Below are positions 15,153 to 16,566 of a DNA stretch of 16,566 nucleotides, piece by piece. Below the pieces are notes generated by a model that worked only from the letters and a program-made list of their open reading frames with translations, had not been told where the DNA came from and ran no database searches. Within the stretch, counting starts at the first letter, position 1; the number at the start of each line of letters is the position of its first letter. A program made the position numbers and the translations under genes. This DNA comes from Rhodobacteraceae bacterium UBA6236 (lineage in GTDB: Bacteria; Pseudomonadota; Alphaproteobacteria; Rhodobacterales; Rhodobacteraceae), in assembly GCA_002440945.1 (NCBI GenBank), contig DJWG01000110.1, forward strand, positions 1 to 16,566, read 5' to 3'.

Positions 15153-16232
15153 ATGGCACGGATCACGCTTCAGAAACTGGCCCATAGCTACATGCCCCAC
15201 CCGAAGTCCGAGGCGGATTTCGCCCTGAAGGAACTGAACCACGTCTGGGAGGACGGCCGCGCCTACGCGCTTCTGGGGGCATCCGGCTGCGGCAAGACCA
15301 CACTTCTGAACATCATCTCGGGCCTTGTGCGCCCCAGCCAGGGCCGTGTGCTGTTTGGCGACCGTGACGTGACCGATGCGCCCACGGCTGAACGCAACAT
15401 AGCGCAGGTGTTCCAGTTTCCGGTCGTCTACGACACGATGACGGTTGCCGATAACCTGGCCTTCCCGCTGCGCAACCGCGGCATGGACCCAAGCTATATC
15501 CACGCCCGCGTCCATCAGATCGCCCGCATGATCGGGATGGAGGAGGTGCTGAAGCGCAAGGCGCGCGGCCTGACGGCGGATGCCAAGCAGAAGATCAGCC
15601 TCGGCCGCGGCATGGTCCGCGAAGACGTGAACGCGATCCTGTTCGATGAACCGCTGACCGTGATCGACCCGCACATGAAGTGGGAGCTGCGGACCCAGCT
15701 GAAATCGCTCCACCAGCAGTTCGGCCATACGATGATCTACGTCACCCATGACCAGACCGAGGCGCTGACTTTTGCCGATCGGGTGGTGGTGATGCACGAT
15801 GGCCGCGTCGTCCAGATCGGCACGCCGCAGGAACTGTTCGAGACGCCGGCGCATACCTTCGTCGGCTACTTCATCGGCTCGCCGGGGATGAACCTCTTTG
15901 ACGCCACGGTTCAGGGGCGCTTTGCCACCGTCGCGGGCCAGCAGATCGACCTGGGGCTTGATTACGGCCGACCCACGGGCCGGGTGCAACTGGGCGTGCG
16001 ACCGGAATATGTCGCGCTGAGCGAAGACCCCACCGGCCTGCCCGTGACCGTCACCCGGATCGAGGATGTGGGCCGCCACCGGATCGTGCGCGCCGAATTC
16101 GACGGCCGCCCCGTCAATGCCATCGCGCATGAAGGTCAGCCCGTCACGCCCGCGATGCGGCGGGTCAGCTTCGCGCCGGGGCATATCAACGTCTACGCCG
16201 ACGACTGGCGCGTGCAGGGAAAGGCGGCCTGA
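15153..16232 (+). CDS. glpT: Glycerol ABC transporter ATP-binding subunit GlpT (degenerate signature motif)
   Basis: 359 residues, MalK-type with a C-terminal TOBE-like region. Walker A GASGCGKTT (Lys48), Q-loop Gln88, Walker B ILFDEP with Glu166, D-loop Asp172 and H-loop His199 (YVTHDQTEA) are intact. The ABC signature is not: where LSGGQRQR is expected the protein reads LTADAKQK (140-147), keeping only the leucine of the LSGGQ core, while the flanking GR of the helix is retained. ATG 15153 is preceded by AAAGGGGGCGG. Its TGA overlaps the glpP ATG by one base (TGATG), so expression is coupled. This is the glycerol-transport GlpT, not the unrelated E. coli glycerol-3-phosphate antiporter of the same name. 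Together with GlpS it would power the importer at the inner membrane. Confidence 0.9.
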   Translation: MARITLQKLAHSYMPHPKSEADFALKELNHVWEDGRAYALLGASGCGKTTLLNIISGLVRPSQGRVLFGDRDVTDAPTAERNIAQVFQFPVVYDTMTVADNLAFPLRNRGMDPSYIHARVHQIARMIGMEEVLKRKARGLTADAKQKISLGRGMVREDVNAILFDEPLTVIDPHMKWELRTQLKSLHQQFGHTMIYVTHDQTEALTFADRVVVMHDGRVVQIGTPQELFETPAHTFVGYFIGSPGMNLFDATVQGRFATVAGQQIDLGLDYGRPTGRVQLGVRPEYVALSEDPTGLPVTVTRIEDVGRHRIVRAEFDGRPVNAIAHEGQPVTPAMRRVSFAPGHINVYADDWRVQGKAA

Positions 16233-16566
16233 TGAACAAGACGGTCAACCAGAAGGCGTGGTTCCTGGTGCTGCCGGTGCTGGTGCTGGTCGCCTTTTCT
16301 GCCGTGATCCCGCTGATGACGGTGGTCAACTATTCCGTCCAGGACACCTTCGGGAACAACGATTTCTTCTGGGCCGGCTTCGACTGGTTCGATGAAATGA
16401 TCCATTCAGACCGGCTGCATGCCGCGCTGGGCCGACAGGTGCTGTTTTCCGCGATCATCCTCGCCATCGAGGTGCCGCTGGGCATCTTCATCGCGCTGAA
16501 CATGCCGAAGAAGGGCTTCTGGTCTTCCGTCACGCTGGTCTTGATGGCGCTGCCGCTGCTCATTCC
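16232..16566 (+). CDS. glpP: Glycerol ABC transporter permease GlpP, N-terminal part only
   Basis: The visible 111 residues belong to a MalF/UgpA-type sugar permease. A first membrane segment is at about 10-33 (WFLVLPVLVLVAFSAVIPLM), followed by the periplasmic VVNYSVQDTF that is typical of this family, a second segment at about 68-89, and the beginning of a third before the edge. The EAA loop that contacts the ATPases lies beyond the window. The ATG overlaps the glpT stop. The partners glpQ, glpV and glpK are expected downstream from the rhizobial operon order but are not seen. Confidence 0.87.
   Translation, partial: MNKTVNQKAWFLVLPVLVLVAFSAVIPLMTVVNYSVQDTFGNNDFFWAGFDWFDEMIHSDRLHAALGRQVLFSAIILAIEVPLGIFIALNMPKKGFWSSVTLVLMALPLLI

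Overview
The window looks like chromosomal DNA from a high-GC alphaproteobacterium, most likely of the Rhodobacteraceae (Paracoccus/Rhodobacter type). The grounds are protein resemblance (PhaA, Gfa with the Paracoccus cysteine pattern, a tlpA/argH divergent pair with a tiny lipoprotein after argH, and a GlpSTP-type glycerol ABC transporter), high GC throughout and dense gene packing. I see no phage, transposon, tRNA, rRNA or CRISPR signal. Both ends cut through genes: an acetyl-CoA acetyltransferase on the left and the first glycerol permease on the right.

Layout. 1-1844 (minus strand): a c-di-GMP phosphodiesterase of a single EAL domain, then phaA. 1944-2516 (plus): tag, a 3-methyladenine DNA glycosylase. 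2519-3718 (minus): tlpA, a secreted thioredoxin-fold protein with a TTG start, then gfa, a formaldehyde-glutathione condensing enzyme. 3740-6053 (plus): argH, an LptM-like 44-residue lipoprotein and a DUF1684 protein, joined by ATGA and GTGA overlaps. 6158-7654 (plus): an acetyl-CoA hydrolase/transferase family CoA-transferase. 7742-8539 (plus): a DUF72 protein. 8536-12157 (minus): glpR, a class III aminotransferase, then a gamma-glutamylpolyamine synthetase-like glutamine synthetase. 12407-16566 (plus): glpD, glpS, glpT and the start of glpP.

How they fit together. The right-hand third is a glycerol / glycerol 3-phosphate locus. GlpSTP(QV) would import glycerol by an ABC route, an unseen GlpK would phosphorylate it, GlpD would oxidise glycerol 3-phosphate to dihydroxyacetone phosphate, and GlpR would repress in the absence of inducer. 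The 249-bp glpR-glpD gap carries CGAA/TTCG repeats with a 10-bp period and a palindrome. The core of that palindrome, GCGAA-N8-TTCGC, recurs just after the glpR stop, upstream of the aminotransferase, so the amine-metabolism pair may share GlpR control. The two ATPases look complementary in defects: GlpS has a canonical LSGGQ but no H-loop histidine, while GlpT has the histidine but a degenerate signature. This predicts one consensus and one degenerate ATP site.

Nothing here amounts to a clearly new system. The best leads are the asymmetric GlpST ATPase, the repeated operator-like motif around glpR, and the DUF1684 gene in the position after argH-lipoprotein where lysA is often found. Leucine codon preference also changes between the left 2.5 kb and the rest.
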